Shown here in pieces: positions 1-6,007 of a DNA stretch of 6,007 nucleotides (its first letter is position 1; every line of letters begins with the position of its first letter). Source of the DNA: an uncultured Prevotella sp. (GTDB lineage Bacteria > Bacteroidota > Bacteroidia > Bacteroidales > Bacteroidaceae). The DNA lies in assembly GCA_934230685.1 (NCBI GenBank), contig CAKQFF010000116.1, positions 1 through 6,007 on the forward strand, in the 5' to 3' direction. The position numbers and the translations under genes were made by a program. A model generated the notes under the pieces. The model searched no databases. It saw only the letters and a program-made list of their open reading frames with translations, and had not been told where the DNA came from.

Positions 1-1162
1 GCATGACATCGACGATACCTACACTTGCGATGTGGCTATCAACTCCTTCCTCTCGCGCTTTGAGGTGAGTGGCGACGGGGCTGAGCAGTATGGACTCTTT
101 GGTTACACCACGTTTAATGCCGTGCGCTATTTTGAGCACATCAATGTCAAGGACGAAACCCGCGAGGAATACGACGCTCCCGACATATTATATATAATGT
201 ATAGGGACATCATCGTGTTCGACCATTTCAACAGTCGCCTCACTTTGCTGTCGCTTAGTGGCGAGGAGGAACTCGACGATATGGAGCGTGCCATAGACAA
301 TCCTAATGAGCAGGACTTCGGTTTCCGTACGGTGGGCGATTGCACTTCGCCGCTTACTGATGATGAGCATCGTGCCAACATACGACGTGGCATGCAGCAT
401 TGTCTGCGTGGCGATGTGTTCCAGGTGGTGCTCTCGCGTCGCTTTGTGCAGCATTATGAGGGCGATGACTTCAAGCTCTACCGTACCTTGAGAAGCATCA
501 ATCCCAGTCCTTATCTGTTCTATTTCGATTTCGGTGGCTTCCGCATCTTCGGTTCCTCACCCGAGACACATTGCCGTATAGACAATCGAAAAGCCTTCAT
601 CGACCCTATTGCTGGCACAACTAAGCGCACAGGCAACGAGGATGCCGATAGACGTGCAGCAGAATATCTGCGCAACGACCCCAAGGAGAATGCCGAGCAT
701 GTGATGCTTGTAGACTTGGCCCGCAACGATCTCTCGCGCAACTGCCACGACGTGAAGGTTGATTTCTACAAGGATTTGCAGTACTACTCGCATGTGGTTC
801 ATCTTGTCAGTCGTGTTAGTGGTATGCTTGATGAAGGGGCCGACCCTGTAAAGGCTTTCATAGATACCTTCCCAGCCGGCACATTGTCGGGTGCGCCTAA
901 GGTTAGGGCAATGCAGATAATCTCGGAGCTTGAGCCTCACAACCGTGGTGCCTATGGTGGATGCGTGGGTTTCATTGGCTTCAATGGCAACCTCAATCAA
1001 GCCATCACCATACGCACATTCGTAAGCCGTGGCGGCGAACTGTGGTTCCAGGCTGGCGGAGGCATCGTGGCCAAGAGCGATGTGGAGTATGAGTTGCAGG
1101 AAGTGAACAATAAGCTTGGAGCCTTGAGGAAAGCCATTAAGGAGGCAGAAGACAAGGCATAA
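1..1162 (+). CDS. trpE: Anthranilate synthase component I, C-terminal 387 residues (5' partial)
   Basis: With the trpG product this enzyme converts chorismate and ammonia to anthranilate, the first committed step of cytosolic tryptophan synthesis. The reading frame is open through the left edge (first full codon 2-4). The GTG at 32 is therefore an internal valine, not the start, and roughly 80 N-terminal residues, including the usual tryptophan-feedback region, lie outside the window. Chorismate-binding family motifs appear in the right order: GDVFQVVLSRR (410-442), PSPYLFYFDFGG and GSSPE (about 506-571), PIAGT (605-619), the stretch AEHVMLVDLARND (692-730), PAGTLSGAPK (872-901) and GGGIVAKSDVEYE (1055-1093). 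The AEHVMLVDLARND and PAGTLSGAPK motifs, with trpG adjacent, favour TrpE over the paralogues PabB or isochorismate synthase. No frameshift is seen and the frame ends at TAA 1160-1162. The promoter and any leader are upstream of the window. Family assignment is very secure; PabB is the only serious alternative. Confidence 0.96.
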   Translation, partial: HDIDDTYTCDVAINSFLSRFEVSGDGAEQYGLFGYTTFNAVRYFEHINVKDETREEYDAPDILYIMYRDIIVFDHFNSRLTLLSLSGEEELDDMERAIDNPNEQDFGFRTVGDCTSPLTDDEHRANIRRGMQHCLRGDVFQVVLSRRFVQHYEGDDFKLYRTLRSINPSPYLFYFDFGGFRIFGSSPETHCRIDNRKAFIDPIAGTTKRTGNEDADRRAAEYLRNDPKENAEHVMLVDLARNDLSRNCHDVKVDFYKDLQYYSHVVHLVSRVSGMLDEGADPVKAFIDTFPAGTLSGAPKVRAMQIISELEPHNRGAYGGCVGFIGFNGNLNQAITIRTFVSRGGELWFQAGGGIVAKSDVEYELQEVNNKLGALRKAIKEAEDKA

Positions 1163-1167
1163 GTTAG

Positions 1168-1223
1168 TGACTTCTTGACTTCATGACTTCGTGACAACCA
1201 ATTCGTGACTTCGTGACAACCAA
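1168..1223. repeat. Short tandem repeat in the trpE-trpG spacer
   Basis: Units of the type TGACTTCN stand head to tail at 1168-1175, 1176-1183 and 1184-1191, and again at 1206-1213. An 18-bp direct repeat, TGACTTCGTGACAACCAA, occurs exactly twice (1184-1201 and 1206-1223) with a 22-bp period. It fills most of the 90-bp spacer between the trpE stop and the trpG start. It is not palindromic and there is no open frame or hairpin to give it a role. A slippage-prone minisatellite is the simplest reading. Confidence 0.8.
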
Positions 1224-1252
1224 AGTGAATAAAAACAACAAACAAATAATCA

Positions 1253-1816
<564 letters not shown>

Positions 1817-1822
1817 GTAAGG

Positions 1823-1906
1823 CTGAGCACGCCTTGAAACAACCGTATCATGGCTTGATACGATCGTATCATGCCATGATATGACCATATCAAACCATGA
1901 TACAAC
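1823..1906. repeat. Four-unit 21-bp degenerate repeat array after trpG
   Basis: Three clear 21-bp units occupy 1844-1864, 1865-1885 and 1886-1906, preceded by a degraded fourth at 1823-1843. By hand count, units 1 and 2 agree at 17 of 21 positions, units 2 and 3 at 16, and the degraded unit agrees with unit 3 at 14. Each clear unit contains the core ATCAnnnnnnTGATA or a close variant, so each is itself an imperfect palindrome. The array lies directly behind the trpG stop (1814-1816) and before the fucosidase promoter. Confidence 0.8.
1844..1883. repeat. 40-bp near-perfect inverted repeat
   Basis: Two 20-bp arms (1844-1863 and 1864-1883) meet without a spacer and match as reverse complements at 18 of 20 positions. 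The central 16 bp (1856-1871, TGATACGATCGTATCA) are a perfect palindrome. The element spans the first two 21-bp units. As DNA it could be a dimeric regulator site; as RNA it could form a hairpin that competes with the terminator-like hairpin at 1866-1903, since the two share 1866-1883. Confidence 0.75.
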
Positions 1907-1914
1907 GTTTTTTT
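1866..1914 (+). terminator. Probable intrinsic terminator of the trpE-trpG transcript
   Basis: Outer stem GTATCATG (1866-1873) pairs with CATGATAC (1896-1903), 8 bp. After a 3/3 internal loop, TGATAT (1877-1882) pairs with ATATCA (1887-1892), leaving a small apical loop. Seven T residues follow at 1908-1914, after a 4-nt gap. The stem is A/T-rich and less stable than the terminator at 4650-4699, so efficiency is uncertain. It is built from the repeat units of the array rather than being a separate element. Confidence 0.55.
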
Positions 1915-1931
1915 ATTTCTTTGTTCAATTG

Positions 1932-1962
1932 TTTGGTTTTTCGTCTTTTTTATATAACTTTG
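1932..1962 (+). promoter_or_regulatory. Bacteroidetes-type promoter for the fucosidase operon
   Basis: A -33 box TTTG (1932-1935) and a -7 box TAACTTTG (1955-1962, matching TAnnTTTG) are separated by 19 bp, the arrangement known for the Bacteroidetes primary sigma factor. Transcription would begin near 1969, giving a leader of about 55 nt before the ATG at 2024. The leader is A/T-rich and lacks a Shine-Dalgarno. The palindromic array ends about 25 bp upstream of the -33 box, where an activator site could lie. Confidence 0.75.
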
Positions 1963-2023
1963 CAGACGAACAACCATACTACTTGTGTTTCTTTTACTGA
2001 ACAATCAAATATAATATATCAAT

Positions 2024-3583
2024 ATGAAATTTTCACGCACCATCTTATTGGGTATGTGCCTTGCGGCAGCTCCTGCTGCAGTGATGGCTCAAACCAACAA
2101 ATCGGAATTTGAACTGATGCAGAGCAATGTCGCCAATCCCGACAACACGCCGCGTCCTGTATTTCCTGTGCCAAGTCGCAGACAATTGATGTGGAACGAG
2201 ACAGAGTTCTACGCCTTCTTCCATTATGGTATGGACACATACACAGGCAAGGAGTGGGGCAATGGCACCGAGGACGAGGCGATATTTGCCCCAACACGTG
2301 TGCCCGACCCAATGCAGTGGCTACGCGTGGCTAAGTCGGCTGGCATGAAAGGTGGCATTGCTGTGGTTAAGCATCACGACGGATTCTGTCTGTGGCCAAC
2401 CGAGACTACCACACATAGTGTGTCGAGCTGTCCTACCGAAAATGCACGCAAAACCAACATTCCACGCGACTTCACCCGTGCGGCCCGCAAGCTTGGCATG
2501 AAGTATGGCTTCTATGTGTCGCCATGGGACCTCAACAGCAAGTATTGGGGCGAGAAGGACGAGCAGGGCAACTATACTGACAGCTACGCCAAGAAGGTGT
2601 TCTTCCCACAGTGTGTGGAACTGGCTAAATACGGTTCCGACCAGTTTGAGATGTGGTTCGACGGAGCTACGGGTGGCGACCATGCCGGATATTATGGCGG
2701 TGCTTACGGAGGTAAGGGCTCTACAGGCCACCGCACAATTGATGATGCGCAGACATTCTATGACATTCCAAACCTTCGCGACTCAATCCACAACATGCTT
2801 CCTAATGTAATAATGTGGGGAGTAGGCGGCGAGGCACGCTGGATAGGCAACGAGGCAGGACATAGTGGCGAGACTTGTTGGGCTATGGGCGATGCCGAGA
2901 GTGGCGACGAGAATGGATGGCGTTGGCACCCAGGCGAGAGCGACGCAAAGGCAACAACCGGTGGATGGTTCTGGAAGAAAAACGAGAAGGTGCTGTCTGC
3001 CGAGCGTCTGTTCCAGATGTATCTTGAGACAGTAGGCCGCAATGCTACGCTTATCCTCAACCTTCCGCCTGATGTTAACGGACTTATTCCTGAAGCTACA
3101 GCCCAGCGCATGACTGAGCTTGGCAAGCTGTTGCGCTCGCGACTTGGCAACGACCTTGCCAAGAAGGCTACTGTTAGCGTGAGCGAGGAGCGCACTGCCG
3201 GAAAGAACCGCAACTATTCGGCACGCAACATGACCGACGGTAAGCGCGACACCTATTGGGCTACCAACGATGGCACAACCAAGGCTACTATAACACTTAC
3301 TTGGGCTAAGCCTACCACCGTGCGCTATGTGCAGCTCATGGAGCATATAAAGCTCGGACAGCGTGTGCGATCATTCACCATCGAGACAAGCGAGGACGGA
3401 GTGAACTTCACCCCGCGTGCCACTGATGTTGTCACCACTACCATTGGCTACAAGCGCATTGTGCCACTCAATGGCTCTACGGTGAAGAGCTACGAGGGCG
3501 ACGGATACAACGTGCGTGCCCTGCGTGTGACTATCAACGACAGCAAGGCTTGTCCGCTGATTGAGAATATTTCGGTATACTAA
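2024..3583 (+). CDS. Secreted GH29 alpha-L-fucosidase with C-terminal F5/8 type C domain
   Basis: This 519-residue enzyme should hydrolyse terminal alpha-L-fucose from glycans in the periplasm or outside the cell. A type I signal peptide covers about residues 1-22 (cleavage near VMA-Q); no lipobox is seen. The GH29 catalytic barrel runs from about 45 to 375. It shows HYGMDTYTGKEWG (67-79), KHHDGFCLWP (116-125), the nucleophile motif EMWFDGA with Asp213, and the late motif LNLPPDVNGLI (345-355). Glu277 in WIGNE matches the place of the acid/base residue in GH29 subfamily B, whose members prefer alpha-1,3/1,4-fucose in Lewis-type structures. The subfamily call is from memory of these motifs and less sure than the GH29 call. 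Residues about 380-519 resemble a discoidin/CBM32-like sandwich (NMTDGKRDTYWATNDG near 402-417, then EDGVNF near 458-462), probably for glycan binding. The start is fixed by the signal peptide. The next gene follows after 29 bp. Confidence 0.95.
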   Translation: MKFSRTILLGMCLAAAPAAVMAQTNKSEFELMQSNVANPDNTPRPVFPVPSRRQLMWNETEFYAFFHYGMDTYTGKEWGNGTEDEAIFAPTRVPDPMQWLRVAKSAGMKGGIAVVKHHDGFCLWPTETTTHSVSSCPTENARKTNIPRDFTRAARKLGMKYGFYVSPWDLNSKYWGEKDEQGNYTDSYAKKVFFPQCVELAKYGSDQFEMWFDGATGGDHAGYYGGAYGGKGSTGHRTIDDAQTFYDIPNLRDSIHNMLPNVIMWGVGGEARWIGNEAGHSGETCWAMGDAESGDENGWRWHPGESDAKATTGGWFWKKNEKVLSAERLFQMYLETVGRNATLILNLPPDVNGLIPEATAQRMTELGKLLRSRLGNDLAKKATVSVSEERTAGKNRNYSARNMTDGKRDTYWATNDGTTKATITLTWAKPTTVRYVQLMEHIKLGQRVRSFTIETSEDGVNFTPRATDVVTTTIGYKRIVPLNGSTVKSYEGDGYNVRALRVTINDSKACPLIENISVY

Positions 3584-3612
3584 GCAACCCAACCATCAAT
3601 AGAATACATACA

Positions 3613-4632
3613 ATGAATAAGTCAAAATATATTGGCAAGTCGCTTGCTCTATCGCTTGCCTTACTTTCTTCGCTCTCCATTTCTGCCCAGACAGCAGAGA
3701 AGAAGTTGTGCGACTTTGAGTCGGCCGACTCTTATGCCTCTGTCGGCGTATACGACACATGGGAGAACTCTCCTTTCCGCGATGGCTCTGTTCAGGGCAA
3801 TGTGCATGTGGTAAACAATCACCTGACAGCTGCCGACCCTGTGCGCGGCTTTGCCCCTAATCCTTCGTCGAAGATACTTGCCTTGCAGCGCTCACGCTTT
3901 GGCAGCAACACGTTTGGTACGCTTGTGGCTCTTAAGCAGCCCTTTGCCCAGACCAAGCAGAAGCAATATGTACATGTCAAGATATATTCGCCTAAGTCGG
4001 CTCCTGCCATGCTTATCGGTCTTGGCAACCGCGACGACCGTCCGCATCAGTCGCCTCTGTCGGAGCAGTTTTGGAGCATAACCTCGCAACCTCTTGTTGC
4101 CAACCAGTGGAACGATGTGGTGTTCCCGGTGTCGGGCTCCAATGGTATTACCATTCGCAACCTGCTCATCGTGCCTGATGCCACATCTCCCCATAACCTT
4201 ATGGAGGATTTCGCCGTGTATATCGACGATATTGTGCTGACCGATGACGACGCTCCGTTCTTCTCCACAAGCGGCAAGAATGCCGTGAAGAGATTCAAGG
4301 CAGGCGATGTTGTTAGCCTTAGCCGTGGCGTAGACGCTCTTGGCGGAGGCCTTAATGGTGACATTCTTCTTGCCGATGGCTCGGCTGTGACGGGCAAGAC
4401 TGCCGTATGTGGCAAGCCTGTAAAGGTGAAGGCTGTGCCGGCTCCAGGCTTTAAGTTCTCTAAGCTTGTGATTCGTCATGGCAGATATCTCGATGGCGAA
4501 CAGCAGAACAATTGGGTGGAGACTACAGTCAGCGCATCACAGTTCCGCGACGGAGAGTATACAATTCCTGCAAAGATTGTGGATGGCGACATCCGACTCA
4601 TTCCTTATTTCAGCAGCGAGGCTGCCAAGTAG
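3613..4632 (+). CDS. Exported beta-rich protein of unknown function, putative glycan-binding partner of the fucosidase
   Basis: I do not recognise a named function for this 339-residue protein. Residues 1-25 form a type I signal peptide (hydrophobic LALSLALLSSLSISA, cleavage near SISA-Q). The only nearby cysteine, Cys33, follows KL and is not a lipobox, so a soluble periplasmic or secreted protein is expected. Residues about 32-212 read as one beta-sandwich: it opens with LCDFES, includes SSKILALQRSRFGSNTFG (85-102) and QFWSITS (152-158), and ends in AVYIDDIVLTDD (201-212). The aromatic/Asp ending YIDDI is common in carbohydrate-binding jelly rolls. A second beta domain of about 95 residues follows (240-335), with GKPVKVKAVPAPGFKFSKL recalling bacterial surface-protein beta repeats. 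No glycosidase active-site motif is visible. It lies 29 bp behind the fucosidase, shares its promoter and ends at the operon terminator, which suggests work on the same glycan. A catalytic role cannot be excluded. Confidence 0.9.
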   Translation: MNKSKYIGKSLALSLALLSSLSISAQTAEKKLCDFESADSYASVGVYDTWENSPFRDGSVQGNVHVVNNHLTAADPVRGFAPNPSSKILALQRSRFGSNTFGTLVALKQPFAQTKQKQYVHVKIYSPKSAPAMLIGLGNRDDRPHQSPLSEQFWSITSQPLVANQWNDVVFPVSGSNGITIRNLLIVPDATSPHNLMEDFAVYIDDIVLTDDDAPFFSTSGKNAVKRFKAGDVVSLSRGVDALGGGLNGDILLADGSAVTGKTAVCGKPVKVKAVPAPGFKFSKLVIRHGRYLDGEQQNNWVETTVSASQFRDGEYTIPAKIVDGDIRLIPYFSSEAAK

Positions 4633-4649
4633 ACGAGTATCAAGCAATT

Positions 4650-4699
4650 AAATAAATTAAAAAAGACCAGGCCGAGGCTTGGTCTTTTTTAATTTATTT
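4650..4699 (+). terminator. Strong bidirectional intrinsic terminator of the fucosidase operon
   Basis: A perfect 20-bp inverted repeat has arms 4650-4669 and 4680-4699, ending in GACCA/TGGTC at the inner side. The inner bases continue the stem with one G-T wobble and a GCC/GGC helix around a tiny loop. The outer arms are A-run and T-run respectively, so a T-tract follows the GC-rich core on either strand and termination should work in both directions. It begins 17 bp after the stop codon of the preceding gene and isolates it from the downstream susC unit. Confidence 0.92.
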
Positions 4700-4737
4700 G
4701 GTTTTATCCCATTCTTAAAAAATAGTCGTAAGTAAAT

Positions 4738-4768
4738 TTTGTATTTCTGATTATTATGCTTATATTTG
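4738..4768 (+). promoter_or_regulatory. Bacteroidetes-type promoter of the susC-like gene
   Basis: A -33 box TTTG (4738-4741) and a -7 box TATATTTG (4761-4768, matching TAnnTTTG) are separated by 19 bp, the same spacing as the fucosidase promoter at 1932. Transcription would start near 4775 and give a leader of about 75 nt before the ATG at 4849. The leader contains no open frame of note and no Shine-Dalgarno. Confidence 0.75.
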
Positions 4769-4822
4769 CAAAGATATTAAATGTCGTGTGTGTATTTAAA
4801 CAAACTAAAAACTATATTTATT

Positions 4823-4838
4823 AATTAACCAATTAACC
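4823..4838. repeat. Tandem 8-bp direct repeat in the susC leader
   Basis: AATTAACC occurs twice without a gap (4823-4830 and 4831-4838), ending 10 bp before the susC start. It lies inside the transcribed leader, where it could affect translation initiation or bind a regulator. Such a short A/T-rich repeat may also be chance. Confidence 0.5.
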
Positions 4839-4848
4839 AGTTTGTCAT

Positions 4849-6007
4849 ATGAATAAATCCAAGACAATTCCTGTGGCATTGCTTCTAACATCTGTGGTGT
4901 CTTGTCCTATAAGCGCAAGTTCAACTACAAGCAATGTGGCGGCAGTTAATCAAATGGAACAGCAACAGTCGGCAGCCTGCAAGGGTGTCGTAGCTGACCA
5001 AAACGGAGAACCGCTTATCGGTGTATCTGTAGTTGCTAAAGGCACAACCAACGGTACGGTCACCGGTATTGATGGTGACTTTGTTCTTAGTAATGTAAAG
5101 AAAGGAACACGCCTTGTATTGACATTCATTGGTTTCACATCTGAGGAAGTGGTGTGGAACGGAACACCCTTGAAAATCACTCTCAAAGAAGACAACAAGA
5201 GTCTTGAGGAAGTAGTGGTGGTAGGTTTCGGCACTCAGAAGAAAGAGAATCTTACGGGTTCTGTATCTCAGGTGAAGATGTCTGATGTGCTGGGCGATCG
5301 TCCAGTGACAAGTGCTGCCTCGGCATTGCAGGGTGCAATGCCTGGATTGACTATTGGTGGCGGTACGGGTCCTGGCACAAGCAAGTCGTTCAACATTCGT
5401 GGTACATTATCAATCAACGGTGGTGCGCCACTTGTGCTTATTGACAATGTGGAGGGCGACATAAGCCTTCTCAACCCAGACGACATTGAGAGCGTGTCGG
5501 TATTGAAGGATGCCGCATCGTCGGCTATTTACGGTGCGCGTGCTGCTGGTGGTGTGATTCTTGTTACCACAAAACGTCCCAAGGACAAATCTAAAATAAA
5601 TCTCAACTACAACTTCAATGTGGGTTGGGAAAACTCGCTCAACCGACTTGAGCAGTCGAGTCTTACTGAGTATCTTGATGCCTATATGGAGGCAGGCTAC
5701 ACCAACTCGTATTGGGCTGGTAATGGCGACGTGTCGAAGTGGCGCGAGTATCTGCAGCAGTACAAGCAGAATCCTTCGTCGCTCAATACCGTTGGCGATG
5801 GCATTTACAAGGATGCCGATGGCCGTGTGTATTGGCTCAGCGAGAAGAACATGTACAAGAGGATTCTCACTACGGGTGCTTTGCAGAACCATAATGTTTC
5901 TATCTCGGGTGGCAACGACCGCATACGCTTCCGTATGTCGGCTGGTTTGAGCAGCGAGGATGGTCCGTTGCTCACAAGCAAGGACAAATACTCACGCAAG
6001 AACATCT
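4849..6007 (+). CDS. SusC/RagA-type TonB-dependent outer-membrane receptor, N-terminal 386 residues (3' partial)
   Basis: SusC-like proteins form the outer-membrane barrel that imports oligosaccharides (sometimes peptides) with a SusD lipoprotein lid, powered by TonB. The frame starts at ATG 4849 and is open to the right edge; full-length relatives are about 1000 residues. Residues 1-23 are a signal peptide (cleavage near PISA-S). A carboxypeptidase-regulatory-like domain covers about 45-113 (KGVVADQNGEPLIGVSVVAKGT, GTVTGIDGDF). A TonB box, LEEVVVVGFGTQKK, lies at 119-132. The plug covers about 133-243 with FNIRGT (181-186), LVLIDNVEGD (195-204) and the SusC signature NPDDIESVSVLKDAASSAIYGARAAGG (209-235). 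Barrel strands follow, for example NLNYNFNVGW. The start is supported by the signal peptide and the promoter at 4738. Separation from the fucosidase operon by a strong terminator shows independent transcription. The transported substrate cannot be read from sequence; the neighbouring fucosidase suggests a fucosylated glycan. Confidence 0.96.
   Translation, partial: MNKSKTIPVALLLTSVVSCPISASSTTSNVAAVNQMEQQQSAACKGVVADQNGEPLIGVSVVAKGTTNGTVTGIDGDFVLSNVKKGTRLVLTFIGFTSEEVVWNGTPLKITLKEDNKSLEEVVVVGFGTQKKENLTGSVSQVKMSDVLGDRPVTSAASALQGAMPGLTIGGGTGPGTSKSFNIRGTLSINGGAPLVLIDNVEGDISLLNPDDIESVSVLKDAASSAIYGARAAGGVILVTTKRPKDKSKINLNYNFNVGWENSLNRLEQSSLTEYLDAYMEAGYTNSYWAGNGDVSKWREYLQQYKQNPSSLNTVGDGIYKDADGRVYWLSEKNMYKRILTTGALQNHNVSISGGNDRIRFRMSAGLSSEDGPLLTSKDKYSRKNI

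Noticed and set aside
32..34. GTG as a start codon for the trpE frame
   Set aside because: The same frame is open upstream to the window edge and the visible part is shorter than a full TrpE, so this is an internal valine.
1163..1252. Trp-codon leader peptide or attenuator between trpE and trpG
   Set aside because: No short open frame with clustered TGG codons and no terminator hairpin is present; any trp leader would be upstream of the window.
2783..3346. Minus-strand open frame opposite the fucosidase
   Set aside because: Fully overlaps the GH29 gene with no family motif; typical shadow of a codon-biased gene.
3892..4479. Minus-strand open frame of 195 codons opposite the exported protein
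   Set aside because: Rich in Arg, His and Leu as expected of a reverse-strand shadow, with no promoter or domain; the + strand frame has a signal peptide and operon context.
4700..4848. Small protein gene or tRNA in the susC upstream region
   Set aside because: The A/T-rich stretch has frequent stops in all frames and no cloverleaf-like structure; only the promoter and leader elements are supported.

Overview
The window looks like a chromosomal segment of a Bacteroidales bacterium, most likely Prevotellaceae or a close gut/oral relative. The evidence is a SusC/RagA-type TonB-dependent receptor, two promoters matching the Bacteroidetes pattern (TTTG, 19 bp, TAnnTTTG), A/T-rich leaders without Shine-Dalgarno sequences before every visible start, and signal peptides ending in A-Q. 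All genes are on the + strand. The genus is an inference; nothing in the window fixes it.

Positions 1-1816 hold the end of a tryptophan biosynthesis block: the 3' part of trpE (anthranilate synthase component I, N-terminus cut by the window edge) and complete trpG (the glutamine amidotransferase component II). Together they make anthranilate from chorismate and glutamine. No trpD, trpC, trpF, trpB or trpA follows trpG, so the cluster ends here. Both spacers of this block carry short tandem repeats: TGACTTC-type units between trpE and trpG, and a 21-bp degenerate palindromic array after trpG. Part of that array folds into a terminator-like hairpin followed by seven T residues.

Positions 1932-4699 form a two-gene transcription unit with its own promoter and a strong bidirectional terminator. 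The first gene encodes a secreted GH29 alpha-L-fucosidase with a C-terminal F5/8 type C (CBM32-like) domain. The second encodes an exported beta-rich protein of unknown function that resembles a carbohydrate-binding jelly roll plus a small C-terminal beta domain.

From 4738 to the right edge a second promoter and a leader of about 75 nt precede the first 386 codons of a SusC-like outer-membrane transporter (carboxypeptidase-regulatory-like domain, TonB box, plug, start of the barrel). The right half therefore looks like the edge of a polysaccharide utilization locus. The fucosidase would release fucose from glycans imported by the SusC (and an expected SusD just outside the window), with host Lewis-type or mucin glycans the likely substrate by family analogy. 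No completely new system is evident. The least explained items are the palindromic repeat array at the trp/PUL junction, the uncharacterised fucosidase partner protein, and a possible divergent promoter between the terminator and susC.
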